Origin: a virus | Direction: 5' to 3' (one strand) | IMG/VR virus record: IMGVR_UViG_3300031952_004728 | Span: 1-23,753 of that record | DNA: 23,753 bases | In this document: positions 6,614 to 13,460 of the stretch, one piece after another | Layout of the letters: each line of letters starts with the position of its first letter | Position numbering within the stretch: position 1 is the first letter of the stretch | Notes under the pieces: model-generated | Seen by the model: only the letters and a program-made list of their open reading frames with translations | Databases searched by the model: none | Told to the model about the DNA's origin: nothing | Translations under genes and position numbers: made by a program

Positions 6614-7300
6614 ATGGCAACATCACTGAAGGAACTTCAGAAGTCATTTGACCGGGTTCAGGCCCTGCAACCGGTCATCGACGAGATGGTCGCTGAGAAT
6701 GGCGACGAAGTGCTATGCAAGGGCACCAATGTCCGAGTCCGCGACGTCGTGCGTGCGTACGAGGAACTGTGCACTGGACTCGCTGAGACAATCATCGAGA
6801 AGACGGCCAAGGGACCCGAACTCGAGACAGCGATCCTTAAGGCTGTTGAAACTATGACCAAGCAGGCAGCCGAGGCTCAGGCACAGGTCTCCGGGCTTCC
6901 CGACGGTTCGTTGTGCATCCAACCCGTCGAGGGTGTGGACCTGAGCACGGCAACGGTTCTGGTTCTCGATGCACCCTCCGCGTCCCTGCTCAAGAAGGTC
7001 GTCGCTGGAATGCTCGCCTGTCTAATGGGCGGGACCGATGACGTTCTCAAGGCGGCAGGTCTTCTGGCTCCCCCAATGAAGGTCGACTACTACGGCAAGG
7101 CCCACGGGTACAGGGGTGCTCCGCATCTTGGCCAGGTCATCGTGACCAAGGTGGACTCTACAGGTCTACGCAAGGCTGCTGGACCGGTGGTACCGGAGGC
7201 CGAACTGGGCGCACTGTTGACGTACCTGAGCCGGGCGGCTCTGAGTACCAAGCGCGGTGCTCAGGTTAACTTGACTGGGGCTGGCCTGGATAGGCGCTAA
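6614..7300 (+). CDS. Hypothetical phage protein (228 aa)
   Basis: ATG 6614 lies behind AAGGAGG, 20 bp after the previous stop. The N-terminal half (1-95) is helical and acidic and probably coiled (ELQKSFDRVQALQPVIDEMV, then AILKAVETMTKQAAEAQAQV). The C-terminal half is an alpha/beta mix ending in a Lys-rich tail (LSTKRGAQVNLTGAG). No catalytic motif or membrane segment is evident. Codon use and spacing are those of a well-expressed gene. I do not recognise the family. Confidence 0.75.
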   Translation: MATSLKELQKSFDRVQALQPVIDEMVAENGDEVLCKGTNVRVRDVVRAYEELCTGLAETIIEKTAKGPELETAILKAVETMTKQAAEAQAQVSGLPDGSLCIQPVEGVDLSTATVLVLDAPSASLLKKVVAGMLACLMGGTDDVLKAAGLLAPPMKVDYYGKAHGYRGAPHLGQVIVTKVDSTGLRKAAGPVVPEAELGALLTYLSRAALSTKRGAQVNLTGAGLDRR

Positions 7301-7318
7301 GAGGAGGGCGCGTACATC

Positions 7319-7666
7319 ATGACAAGAGACGAACTGAAGGCTCTCTGGGACGAGACTCTGGCCAGTTGCAAGGCCAAGCATCCAACGCATTTCCAGATGC
7401 TGGACTCCAAGACCGAGTGGCTCATCCCCCTCGCCGACGGCGATCTGATTCTGGCTCGCTGCCGGATCTGCCAGTCGTTGATTATCGGCTGTCTGGGACC
7501 GAGCGACGGACTTCCCGACCCGGCTCGCATGATGAGTCGTTCCCACATTCCGAGTCCGTGCGGGTACTGCAAGCCTGTGATGCTGCCGGCCGGTGGAATG
7601 AAGTTGCAAAGTCTGCGGTATGCGCATGCAGCAGGGCAACATCTGGGAACCGGAGGCCGAGTCTGA
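7319..7666 (+). CDS. Zinc-ribbon hypothetical protein (115 aa)
   Basis: Two CxxC knuckles (C48-x2-C51 in RCRICQ and C81-x2-C84 in PCGYCK) with 29 residues between them indicate a zinc ribbon. The N-terminal 45 residues are helical (MTRDELKALWDETLASCKAK). ATG 7319 has GAGGAGGG about 10 nt ahead. Its stop (TGA 7664-7666) overlaps the likely start of the bS21 gene as CTGA. A role in nucleic-acid binding is plausible but not shown. Confidence 0.7.
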   Translation: MTRDELKALWDETLASCKAKHPTHFQMLDSKTEWLIPLADGDLILARCRICQSLIIGCLGPSDGLPDPARMMSRSHIPSPCGYCKPVMLPAGGMKLQSLRYAHAAGQHLGTGGRV

Positions 7667-7884
7667 GTCGCGACAGACGTCCCGTCGAGGGACCTCTTGA
7701 GGTCCAAGTCGATGGCAACCTAGAAGCGGCACTACGAACCTTCAAACGTATGACTGCGTCGGTGATGTTGGAACTGAAGCGTCACGCGTTCTACACGTCA
7801 CCCAGCGATAGACGCCGGCGAAAGATTCGACAGGCCATCCGCAAGCAGCAAAAGAGGAACAGAGAACATGCGTACATTGACTAG
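7663..7884 (+). CDS. rpsU: Ribosomal protein bS21 homologue
   Basis: Residues 12-62 follow bS21: VQVDGNLEAALRTFKR, VMLELKRHAFY, then PSDRRRRKIRQAIRKQQKRN. This is the basic helical protein of the 30S subunit that acts at the anti-Shine-Dalgarno region during initiation. Phage-borne bS21 copies are known and are thought to compete for host ribosomes. The frame has no nearby ATG, GTG or TTG. The best start is CTG 7663, overlapping the previous stop as CTGA with CGGAGG 6 nt ahead, giving 73 residues. A +1 frameshift from a short upstream ORF (ATG 7626 to TGA 7700) is an alternative. The 3' end overlaps the next gene by 17 nt. Confidence 0.8.
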   Translation: MSRDRRPVEGPLEVQVDGNLEAALRTFKRMTASVMLELKRHAFYTSPSDRRRRKIRQAIRKQQKRNREHAYID

Positions 7885-8230
7885 AACAATACCGCTGGTC
7901 GGTGACCCCGGGGCAGCAAGTGGAATCGTTGTCTTCGGTACACCGCCAGCAAAATTACACGGCATCCAGGTTCGTTATCACGAGCAGCCACAGTCTACGT
8001 GTCTCACGGTCATGTCGATGCTGAACGGACTGGAGAAGACAATTCTCACGCTCACTGAGCACAACGACGCCATGCCTCTTCAGTCGGTTGGCGAGTCTGT
8101 GTTGGATGACCTAGGGGCACCCACCGAGGTGCTGGTTCCGCCGATAGTGACAGGCACAATCATCGTGACGGTAACCGCCGGTAACCCGGACCCAGTTGGC
8201 GTGCATGTGACTCTCGTAATCGAGAATTAA
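7868..8230 (+). CDS. Beta-rich hypothetical, possible virion protein (120 aa)
   Basis: ATG 7868 lies inside the end of bS21 with AGAGGAA upstream. The protein is beta-rich. It begins with a Gly/Ala/Ser segment (LVGDPGAASGIVVFGTPPAK) and ends in long strands (GTIIVTVTAGNPDPVGVHVT). Such C-termini occur in small head-decoration or fibre proteins, but this is pattern-level only. No catalytic residues or signal peptide are evident. It ends against the antisense HNH gene, sharing 4 bp. Confidence 0.65.
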   Translation: MRTLTRTIPLVGDPGAASGIVVFGTPPAKLHGIQVRYHEQPQSTCLTVMSMLNGLEKTILTLTEHNDAMPLQSVGESVLDDLGAPTEVLVPPIVTGTIIVTVTAGNPDPVGVHVTLVIEN

Positions 8231-8583
8231 CGAGTCCAGCAATGGTAGCGGTTGTGTTCACGCTTAAACATCGGGGCCAAGTTCTCGGGGCGGTCATCGG
8301 TGTGAATCCCGTTGATGTGGTGAATCACGAACCAGGAGTGCAGAAGGTGATGATGAGTGAACTCCCAGATCAGATGCGAACGCATGACATAACCGCTCTT
8401 GTTGGTGTAAGGATGCTGGGGACAGAATATCCTCTCCCCCTTGCCGCTATTTCGTTTCCAAGAAGGTTTTCCGCGCGTGGCGACGCTGATAATGACACTC
8501 ACATCTGGTTGACAAATGCAACAACAGGGGTGTGCCTTACCACAGGACTTAACCGAGTAGTCTTGTTTAGTTCTGGTTCCCAC
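8227..8583 (-). CDS. HNH homing endonuclease (118 aa)
   Basis: The N-terminal Cys module (C14, C20-C22, C24 in CGKAHPCCCICQPDVSV) is related to that of the 5771 and 13379 proteins (CGxxxxxCxxCxPE/D). The catalytic HNH motif is HHINGIHTDDRPENL (H88-H89, N91, N101) with a final H110. CPQHP and GYV before it are shared with the 13008-13379 protein. The gene is antisense within a plus-strand run, as expected for an inserted mobile gene. GTG 8583 is the start by comparison with its paralogues and lies 5 nt after TATAGT. Confidence 0.85.
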   Translation of the reverse strand: MGTRTKQDYSVKSCGKAHPCCCICQPDVSVIISVATRGKPSWKRNSGKGERIFCPQHPYTNKSGYVMRSHLIWEFTHHHLLHSWFVIHHINGIHTDDRPENLAPMFKREHNRYHCWTR

Positions 8584-8588
8584 ATATC

Positions 8589-8597
8589 ACTATACCC
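8589..8597 (-). promoter_or_regulatory. GGGTATAGT promoter element before HNH gene
   Basis: On the minus strand CCTGGGTATAGT is followed after five bases by the GTG start at 8583. The 12-mer also precedes the HNH gene at 13379 exactly, and with one change the gene at 16278. As a -10 (TATAGT) it would give a leaderless transcript. Confidence 0.5.
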
Positions 8598-8610
8598 AGG
8601 AGGTTAGACA

Positions 8611-9003
8611 ATGAACATCGAAATCAAAATCGAGACGGTGAAGTTCATCAAGCGGGTGTACCAGTGTGACGATGATGAGGCGTTGCAGATCGCCTACGAG
8701 TTTGCGACGGGCCAGCGCAAGGCATCGACCAACGCACAACTTCGCAAGGCAGTAGGTCTTCCTCAGAAGCCGTACACCGAGGTCATCAAGAACCCTCTGT
8801 ACAGTCTGACACGCTCTCTAACTCGTGTGATGCCTGAGACCATTACCAGTCTTGACCAGCCGAAGAGGCCGGCGAACAAGCAGAACGGCCGGAGCAATAG
8901 GGACATCATCTTCGATGCTATCGCCCGCGGGGAGTCACTCATCCCAGAGGGTCCGCCACCCGGCCACACACGCCTAGAAACAGACGACGCCGATCAGTCG
9001 TAA
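8611..9003 (+). CDS. Hypothetical protein (130 aa)
   Basis: ATG 8611 has CAGGAGG about 9 nt upstream; this ribosome binding site overlaps, on the other strand, the promoter of the divergent HNH gene. The N-terminal 70 residues are helical (VKFIKRVYQCDDDEALQIAY, then a Lys/Arg-rich segment). The C-terminal part is disordered and rich in Asn/Pro/Gly. The central NAQLRKAVGLPQKP could be a DNA-binding helix pair. No family is recognised. Confidence 0.65.
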   Translation: MNIEIKIETVKFIKRVYQCDDDEALQIAYEFATGQRKASTNAQLRKAVGLPQKPYTEVIKNPLYSLTRSLTRVMPETITSLDQPKRPANKQNGRSNRDIIFDAIARGESLIPEGPPPGHTRLETDDADQS

Positions 9004-9015
9004 GCCAACGTCGAA

Positions 9016-9024
9016 GGGTATAGT
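9016..9024 (+). promoter_or_regulatory. GGGTATAGT promoter element before 9044 gene
   Basis: GGGTATAGT lies 20 bp before the ATG at 9044, with a ribosome binding site (GAGAGGAG) between them. It is the same nonamer as before the HNH genes, here with a normal leader. Confidence 0.45.
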
Positions 9025-9043
9025 TCGAGCGAGAGGAGCGAAC

Positions 9044-9448
9044 ATGCCATCACAAAAACGTCAACTTGAAGACGCTCGCAAGCGGCTCGGGATAGACCAA
9101 GGCGATGAGCCACCCGGGACGGTTGCCAGCGCCATCATCATGGATTGTCGGAGGATAACCAGGCAGATCTTCCTTGACGAGGAAGGTCACGCCATCGGCA
9201 ACCCCAGGATACTTCCAACCCCACCTCAAACGCCTGAGAGCGAAGACAGGTTCATGCTCGACATGGCACAACTACAGGTCAACCTCAAGTCATCTGATAC
9301 GGTTGTCCATGCACTGGAAAGACTCGCTGATCATCCTTGTGGCTGGTCGGGCTGGGAGATTGACACGCCTGTCGTATGCCAAAGGCTCATCCAAAGGCTC
9401 AGCGGGCGCGGCACAGTCGGAATCACCCTCACGTCTGATAAGGCATAG
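9044..9448 (+). CDS. Hypothetical protein (134 aa)
   Basis: ATG 9044 follows GAGAGGAG at 7-8 nt. The first 20 residues are charged and helical (QKRQLEDARKRLGI). The middle is mixed with Pro-rich turns (RILPTPPQTPESED). The C-terminus has WSGWEIDTPVVCQRLIQRLS. No motif or membrane segment is seen. It has its own GGGTATAGT promoter-like element and may begin the transcription unit that runs to about 12.4 kb. Function unknown. Confidence 0.65.
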   Translation: MPSQKRQLEDARKRLGIDQGDEPPGTVASAIIMDCRRITRQIFLDEEGHAIGNPRILPTPPQTPESEDRFMLDMAQLQVNLKSSDTVVHALERLADHPCGWSGWEIDTPVVCQRLIQRLSGRGTVGITLTSDKA

Positions 9449-9452
9449 ACAG

Positions 9453-9890
9453 ATGGTCAACTGTATCAAACACGTCTTCACATCACAACCAAACTCCTAT
9501 CTGCATCACGCTGCAAACAGACCACATTCCAACGTTCTGCAATACGGATCACCTGGGCGGGCAGACAGCGGCAGACCACCCGAGAGGCGTGACAGATTCC
9601 AGAGGCGTGTAGATGTAACAGGCAGGGCGTTCAGGCGTGACAGGCAGACGCTGGCTGGCGACGTGCCCCGGGGTTTGATTCCTAGGGTGGTTCCCTATCT
9701 GGATGCCGCGCGAGGTGAGACTACTATCCAGGGGGTCTACAAGCATTTGCTGGGACCAGTTCCTGTGGTCGACATGACGATTCCTTATGTGTGGCAGGGT
9801 GGATATTACGAGGGCGGTTATACACGAGCTTTTCCCACCGCCAAGGCGACGGGTCTAGGCGTATCTGTTTTGCCCTTGACGCCGCTTTGA
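9453..9890 (+). CDS. Basic hypothetical protein (145 aa)
   Basis: ATG 9453 follows the previous stop by 4 bp; an upstream AAGG is weak, so coupling is likely. The middle part is Arg-rich (ERRDRFQRRVDVTGRAFRRD). The C-terminal third (LIPRVVPYLDAARG, then VVDMTIPYVWQGGYYEGGYT) is rich in aromatic residues. No known domain is recognised. The open frame extends upstream into the previous gene, so the start is not certain. A structural or packaging-related role is possible from place and composition only. Confidence 0.5.
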   Translation: MVNCIKHVFTSQPNSYLHHAANRPHSNVLQYGSPGRADSGRPPERRDRFQRRVDVTGRAFRRDRQTLAGDVPRGLIPRVVPYLDAARGETTIQGVYKHLLGPVPVVDMTIPYVWQGGYYEGGYTRAFPTAKATGLGVSVLPLTPL

Positions 9891-9976
9891 GCGAAGACTC
9901 CTGTGGTCAACGCCAGCAGACCGGTACTCGTCATGCCGAGGGATGCCAGCGGCGAACCGAGGGGCACAACGAGAAG

Positions 9977-10546
9977 ATGACCACGAGCGCCGAGATTCAA
10001 CAGGAAACGTTACTCGAGGATGGCGAAGAGCACGGCGTGGTTAGTGAGTCACTGGATACAGCGACGTGCTGCCAGTGGGTGGGCGGCGTGGATGCACCAC
10101 CGCGAGAGGTTCAACTGGCCGGGCTGGGTGGGCAGTCAAATCCCACTCACCTGAGAGGGTCCACTGAGCAGGCTGGCTGGGCGGCCCAAAAGGCAGCACC
10201 GAGCGCGCCTCAACTGACGCACTGGCAGAGCGCTCAGAATCGACACCAGCGAGACGAGATCGTCCACGCCGTGAGATGCCACCGGCGCGGCGAGAGAGAA
10301 CGAACAGCGATGACCAAGGAGTCTGTGGTAGACGAGATGACCGTCAACGAGGATAGAGAATCGAGTGATGGCGTGATAGACCGCGCGATCTTTTACGCGA
10401 GCGCGAGCATGAATCCTAGGGGCTCTACGTGGCGAGGCTCATTACTCCAGCGCGGACTAAAGACGACAGGGTGGATGGACGGGTTGACTGTAATCGACGT
10501 GACAGACACGACGAGTACTCAGCCGAGTAACGCCAGCGGGGAGTGA
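9977..10546 (+). CDS. Low-complexity hypothetical protein (189 aa), start uncertain
   Basis: A 250-codon open frame spans 9791-10546. ATG 9977 avoids overlap with the previous gene, and ATG 10310 is a further possible start. The sequence is rich in Gln, Glu, His and Arg (AGLGGQSNPTHLRGSTEQAG) and lacks a clear fold until the end (GVIDRAIFYASASMNPRG). A W-rich 44-codon frame (10020-10154) overlaps in another phase and may compete. The stop lies 5 bp before the next ATG. Whether the first half is truly coding is uncertain; the C-terminal part is more convincing. Confidence 0.4.
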   Translation: MTTSAEIQQETLLEDGEEHGVVSESLDTATCCQWVGGVDAPPREVQLAGLGGQSNPTHLRGSTEQAGWAAQKAAPSAPQLTHWQSAQNRHQRDEIVHAVRCHRRGERERTAMTKESVVDEMTVNEDRESSDGVIDRAIFYASASMNPRGSTWRGSLLQRGLKTTGWMDGLTVIDVTDTTSTQPSNASGE

Positions 10547-10551
10547 GTGGA

Positions 10552-11034
10552 ATGACCGAGAAGTTGACCACAGAGTCAGAGGTGCCCGCCCTAGAGCCTA
10601 CCGAGGACGAGACGCTGCCGACGCAGGCAGGCGAGATAGGCGACGGCGAGACGCCCGATGAGGTGATCGCCCGGCTGTTCGTGTCGGGAATGCCCAAGGC
10701 TGAGATCGCTCGACGGCTGGGTGTTAGCCGTAACCTCATCTACAGGAGACTCGCTGACCCGGCATTCAGGGTGCTGGTAAGTCAGGCGCGCGGGGAAGCC
10801 AGCATCGAGTTGCTTCAGAAGCTGCTCGTGCTGGACAAGGCCGCGGTAGAAGCGCTGACCAGGTGCCTGTCGGTGAAGGCGCCGCCGGGCATCCAGTTGC
10901 AGGCCGTGCGCCTGCTGTACGACATGCGCCAGAAGCTGGTCCGCGAGGTCGACATCGAAGCCGAGATCGAGGAGATCCGGGCCTTCATTCGCACCCTGCC
11001 CGGGGCATCGAAGCAGTTGAGAGTGCCGCGATGA
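10552..11034 (+). CDS. HTH protein, possible small terminase subunit (160 aa)
   Basis: ATG 10552 is preferred to the GTG at 10543 because GGGGAGTGAG lies before it. After an acidic N-terminus, a helix-turn-helix is clear at residues 46-70 (GMPKAEIARRLGVSRNLIYR). A helical segment follows (SIELLQKLLVLDKAAVEALT, about 86-105), then a predicted coiled C-terminus. HTH followed by an all-helical oligomerisation part is typical of small terminase subunits. No large terminase gene is seen nearby, so a resolvase-type DNA-binding or transcription role is equally possible. The stop overlaps the next ATG (ATGA). Confidence 0.65.
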   Translation: MTEKLTTESEVPALEPTEDETLPTQAGEIGDGETPDEVIARLFVSGMPKAEIARRLGVSRNLIYRRLADPAFRVLVSQARGEASIELLQKLLVLDKAAVEALTRCLSVKAPPGIQLQAVRLLYDMRQKLVREVDIEAEIEEIRAFIRTLPGASKQLRVPR

Positions 11035-11183
11035 GCACCCGAAAGCCAGGACAGCGCGACCCCAAGGCACCGGACATCCCGACGTCCCCGACGCCCATGG
11101 ATGATGCCACTCGAGAAGGCATCCTGAGGTACCTGGGACGCCATGACGTAGGACCGATGACGAGCAAGGATAAGAGACAATGA
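11031..11183 (+). CDS. Small hypothetical protein (50 aa)
   Basis: This 50-codon gene is coupled at both ends by ATGA overlaps, with the HTH gene before and the collagen-like gene after. It is Pro/Asp-rich at first ([20 protein letters not shown]) and ends basic ([10 protein letters not shown]). Support is positional and there is no recognisable motif. The two exact overlaps make it very likely translated. Confidence 0.65.
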   Translation: MSTRKPGQRDPKAPDIPTSPTPMDDATREGILRYLGRHDVGPMTSKDKRQ

Positions 11184-11854
11184 GAGCACCGACACGGGTG
11201 GAACATTTGCGACGAAGTGGCACACGCGGACACGTTGATGACGAGCCTGTGACCTACGTTCAGCGTGCGCCGGCAACCCCAATGCAGAAGGCGACGACGA
11301 GCGAGGCAGCGGACCTGCTGAACGCCCTAAACGAGTTTCTGGCCGAGGCGAAGGCGGCTGCGGCGACCATCCAGGAAGAGCGAGTACAGCGAGTCGAGCG
11401 CGGCGAGCGAGGATTCCCCGGTCCACCCGGCAAGAGCATCGTCGGTCCACCCGGCCCACCCGGTGAGACCATCGTTGGTCCACGAGGCGAGAAGGGCGAC
11501 AGCATCGTTGGTCCGAAGGGCGAGAAGGGCGACAGCGTTGCTGGTCCACCCGGCCCTTCTGGCCCACCTGGCAAGACCGTTGTTGGACCGAAGGGCGACA
11601 AGGGTGACCCAGGACGTGGCAACATCAGCGTGTTCGGTGGCGGGGGCTTTGCGGTAGACAAGACTCCTCAGCCAGGCGACGTCGTGATCCGTGGCGAACG
11701 GCACCAATGGACAGTCATCCCCAAGACCGAACTGATAGCGAGCGGGGAGGGCATCCTCTCAGATCCCCCATCCGGGTGCTGTCGGGTACTGAACATCTAC
11801 AGAGACGAAGACGGAAAACTGGCTGTTGCCTATGAGGACGTTCCGGTCGAATGA
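11180..11854 (+). CDS. Collagen-like phage protein (224 aa)
   Basis: After a helical, probably coiled-coil segment (about 43-72), residues 75-148 carry Gly-X-Y collagen repeats ([19 protein letters not shown] and similar). They are interrupted at regular places by a five-residue step ending in Ile-Val or Val-Ala. A globular C-terminal domain of about 75 residues follows ([20 protein letters not shown]). Coiled coil, collagen trimer and C-terminal head is a common plan for phage fibres and some bacterial adhesins. It would form trimers. The ATGA start and ATGA stop show tight coupling to both neighbours. Confidence 0.85.
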   Translation: MRAPTRVEHLRRSGTRGHVDDEPVTYVQRAPATPMQKATTSEAADLLNALNEFLAEAKAAAATIQEERVQRVERGERGFPGPPGKSIVGPPGPPGETIVGPRGEKGDSIVGPKGEKGDSVAGPPGPSGPPGKTVVGPKGDKGDPGRGNISVFGGGGFAVDKTPQPGDVVIRGERHQWTVIPKTELIASGEGILSDPPSGCCRVLNIYRDEDGKLAVAYEDVPVE

Positions 11855-12210
11855 GCCAGAAACAAAAGCCAGAGACCTGGAGTGTCTACCAGAGCATAGA
11901 CACCGAGGTAGTTCTGCCGGATTGGGTGGACTTCGCGGTGCTGCACTCGACAGGCGTGGCGATTGTGGGCCGGCGCGAGAATGCGGAACCACCGCGAGTG
12001 ATGACCATCCCAGGACTAGACGAGCAATTCACGCGGCTGGGGCCGGCGAAGAGACCGGACGGTTACAGACTCTCGGGACACGTGAACGGAGCGGACATCA
12101 TGGTCATAGAAGTACCGTTCGGGATCCATCCAGCACTCACCTTGATCGCACAGCGAGACGAACCCGTAGCGGTGACAGAGGCAGGCGATGAGCGTGAAGG
12201 CAGGGAGTAA
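11851..12210 (+). CDS. Hypothetical protein after collagen-like gene (119 aa)
   Basis: The ATG at 11851 overlaps the previous stop (ATGA). The protein is beta-rich ([20 protein letters not shown], then [19 protein letters not shown]) and ends in a charged helix. No signal peptide or catalytic motif is seen. It overlaps the next gene by 23 nt in another frame. It may be a fibre partner or chaperone because of its coupling to the collagen-like gene, but that is inference. Confidence 0.65.
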   Translation: MSQKQKPETWSVYQSIDTEVVLPDWVDFAVLHSTGVAIVGRRENAEPPRVMTIPGLDEQFTRLGPAKRPDGYRLSGHVNGADIMVIEVPFGIHPALTLIAQRDEPVAVTEAGDEREGRE

Positions 12211-12442
12211 ACGCTGCCCACCTCATTACTTCCTCGTGGACACGCCGGCAGGACCGACCAGCGATGGGCGATGTAAGAAGTGTGGTGAGGTGAGAACGTT
12301 CTGTAACACCAATCCCGAGAGACTTCAAGACATGGTGATGAGGGCCAGGATTGGATGCGCAGCGAAGGCACAGTGGGCGCGATTTCGAGCCGAGAGAGAC
12401 GCACACAGAGATGCAGAGGCAGACGGTGAGAGCCGAGGCTAA
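12188..12442 (+). CDS. Small zinc-knuckle protein, GPTS-C-x2-CGE type (84 aa)
   Basis: ATG 12188 lies in the previous gene. The motif HYFLVDTPAGPTSDGRCKKC (residues 13-32) continues as GEVRTF, with C29-x2-C32. It is the same module as in the 22774-23058 protein (HHWLLDTPCGPTCEDVCKLC), so the two are paralogues within the element. The C-terminal half is helical, Arg/Ala-rich and differs. A single CxxC knuckle plus His suggests one zinc site. Function is unknown; I associate this motif with short proteins in Chloroflexota and their phages, from memory. Confidence 0.7.
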   Translation: MSVKAGSKRCPPHYFLVDTPAGPTSDGRCKKCGEVRTFCNTNPERLQDMVMRARIGCAAKAQWARFRAERDAHRDAEADGESRG

Positions 12443-12569
12443 AGGACCGGGTCTCTCGAAGTCTCCTCTCCGAGTGGCCAAGTCGTTTTGGGATTGCGAC
12501 GACGGCGAATCAGGGGCCGGTGCGGAGTTATCCAGCCCCCCACCGGTCTTCGCTCGTGTCTCGTCTTAG
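12411..12569 (+). CDS. Doubtful small ORF (52 aa)
   Basis: A frame from ATG 12411 runs 52 codons to TAG 12567-12569, overlapping the end of the previous gene. It lacks a clear ribosome binding site. The sequence is Ser/Pro/Gly-rich (FWDCDDGESGAGAELSSPPP). It covers most of the 12443-12613 gap, which otherwise shows only a CCGGTG...CACCGG inverted repeat (about 12518-12553). Coding status is open. Confidence 0.2.
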   Translation: MQRQTVRAEAKGPGLSKSPLRVAKSFWDCDDGESGAGAELSSPPPVFARVSS

Positions 12570-12613
12570 AGGTTTGATCCGGCCTTTGAGGCGAGGCACC
12601 TGAGTGACGAAAG

Positions 12614-12793
12614 ATGACACCACTGCACCTCTGCGGGGCTCCAGCCAAGGAAGGCAAGCCGTGCACGACGTTGACGCGACATCCGACATGTCCCGTGCAT
12701 GACCCTCTCAAGATCGCCCGACGATGGGCAGCCGCTCGAGCGCGGAAGGCAGGTGCCCGTGAGTGGCCACCGATCATGGTAGGCAAGCGGTAA
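12614..12793 (+). CDS. Small CCCH zinc protein (59 aa)
   Basis: The frame from ATG 12614 to TAA 12793 encodes 59 residues. LCGAPAKEGKPCTTL is followed by PTCPVHDPLK, giving C7, C17, C26 and H29. This is the C-G-A-x-x-K-x-G-x-P-C ... C-x2-H pattern of short treble-clef-like proteins common in phages and actinobacteria. The C-terminal half is Arg/Ala-rich (IARRWAAARARKAGAREW) and could bind nucleic acid. The ribosome binding site is weak. It is the last plus-strand gene before the structured region at 12853. Confidence 0.65.
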   Translation: MTPLHLCGAPAKEGKPCTTLTRHPTCPVHDPLKIARRWAAARARKAGAREWPPIMVGKR

Positions 12794-12852
12794 ACGGTCC
12801 TGTGTCTGACAGGGAGAGGTCGAAGACTCCCGGCCAGGCGCACTGTTGGACC

Positions 12853-12911
12853 TCCTTATCTAGCAGCGAGAGTCGAGGGTAACCTCGGCTTTCGTTGTAT
12901 CCAGATAGGGG
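12853..12911 (+). ncRNA. Possible structured RNA: long hairpin with GUAA loop
   Basis: Bases 12863-12878 pair with 12883-12898 over 16 bp, closed by a GTAA (GNRA-type) loop. Several of the pairs are G-U in plus-strand RNA, which would be mismatches on the other strand, so the plus strand is the likely RNA. A second helix encloses it after a small internal loop: 12853-12861 with 12903-12911 (CCTTATCT with AGATAGGG). No U-run follows, so it is not a standard terminator. It occupies the 12794-13007 gap between the 59-residue gene and the antisense HNH gene. Function unknown. Confidence 0.45.
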
Positions 12912-13007
12912 ATAGGTTGGTAGACGTTTCTGGGGCAAGATCTGAGCGTCTGTGGTCAATGAGAGGGCGTCTCTGAAAAGTTCGCCGCTAGATTACACGT
13001 GGAGAGA

Positions 13008-13379
13008 TTAGAGGGGGTAGCCAGTGTGTTGTCGTAAGGCCTCGTGATAGTGATGATGCACTGAATCGGTGGGGAAAAGTGTGAAGTTCTCGATTCGATC
13101 ATCATCCTTGATTCCGTTTCGGTGGTGGACAATTTCTTCTCTTGTCAAGAACCGTCCCAGGTGGAACTCCATGACAAGACGAGAGCGGCAAACATAGCCC
13201 GTAATCCTAGCATGAGGATGTTGTGGACATCGAATGTGGGCACGGCCATTACTGTAAAGGAGTCCGCCCCGCCAATGAGGATTCTTGTTGCCATGACGCT
13301 TCTTGCCTTGGGCGACGCTGATCTCAGGATGACAAGTTCCGCACCAGCCGTTAGTTACGCCACAGATATGCTTACCCAC
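13008..13379 (-). CDS. HNH homing endonuclease (123 aa)
   Basis: The N-terminal module MGKHICGVTNGWCGTCHPEI is nearly the same as in the 5771 protein, and the first 27 nt differ at one base only. Here it is fused to an HNH domain: CPQHP (51-55), GYVCRSRLV, then HHRNGIKDDDRIEN (H85-H86, N88, N97) and H110. It cuts DNA as an HNH nuclease by family knowledge. GTG 13379 is the start, supported by the paralogue and by TATAGT six bases upstream. It stands antisense to the gene before it and looks intact. Confidence 0.87.
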   Translation of the reverse strand: MGKHICGVTNGWCGTCHPEISVAQGKKRHGNKNPHWRGGLLYSNGRAHIRCPQHPHARITGYVCRSRLVMEFHLGRFLTREEIVHHRNGIKDDDRIENFTLFPTDSVHHHYHEALRQHTGYPL

Positions 13380-13385
13380 ACTCCA

Positions 13386-13394
13386 ACTATACCC
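13386..13394 (-). promoter_or_regulatory. GGGTATAGT promoter element before HNH gene
   Basis: The minus strand reads CCTGGGTATAGT, then six bases, then the GTG start at 13379. It is identical over 12 bp to the element before the HNH gene at 8583. A leaderless transcript would result. Confidence 0.5.
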
Positions 13395-13460
13395 AGGACC
13401 AGCGCCAGTAACGTTCTGGGGCGTGGCGGCGTCCTACTAGCGAAAGGACGGTGGACAAGC

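Noticed and set aside
11260-11661. Antisense Pro/Gly-rich frame over the collagen-like gene
   Set aside because: Repeat DNA gives open frames on both strands; only the plus strand has coupling and a sensible protein plan.
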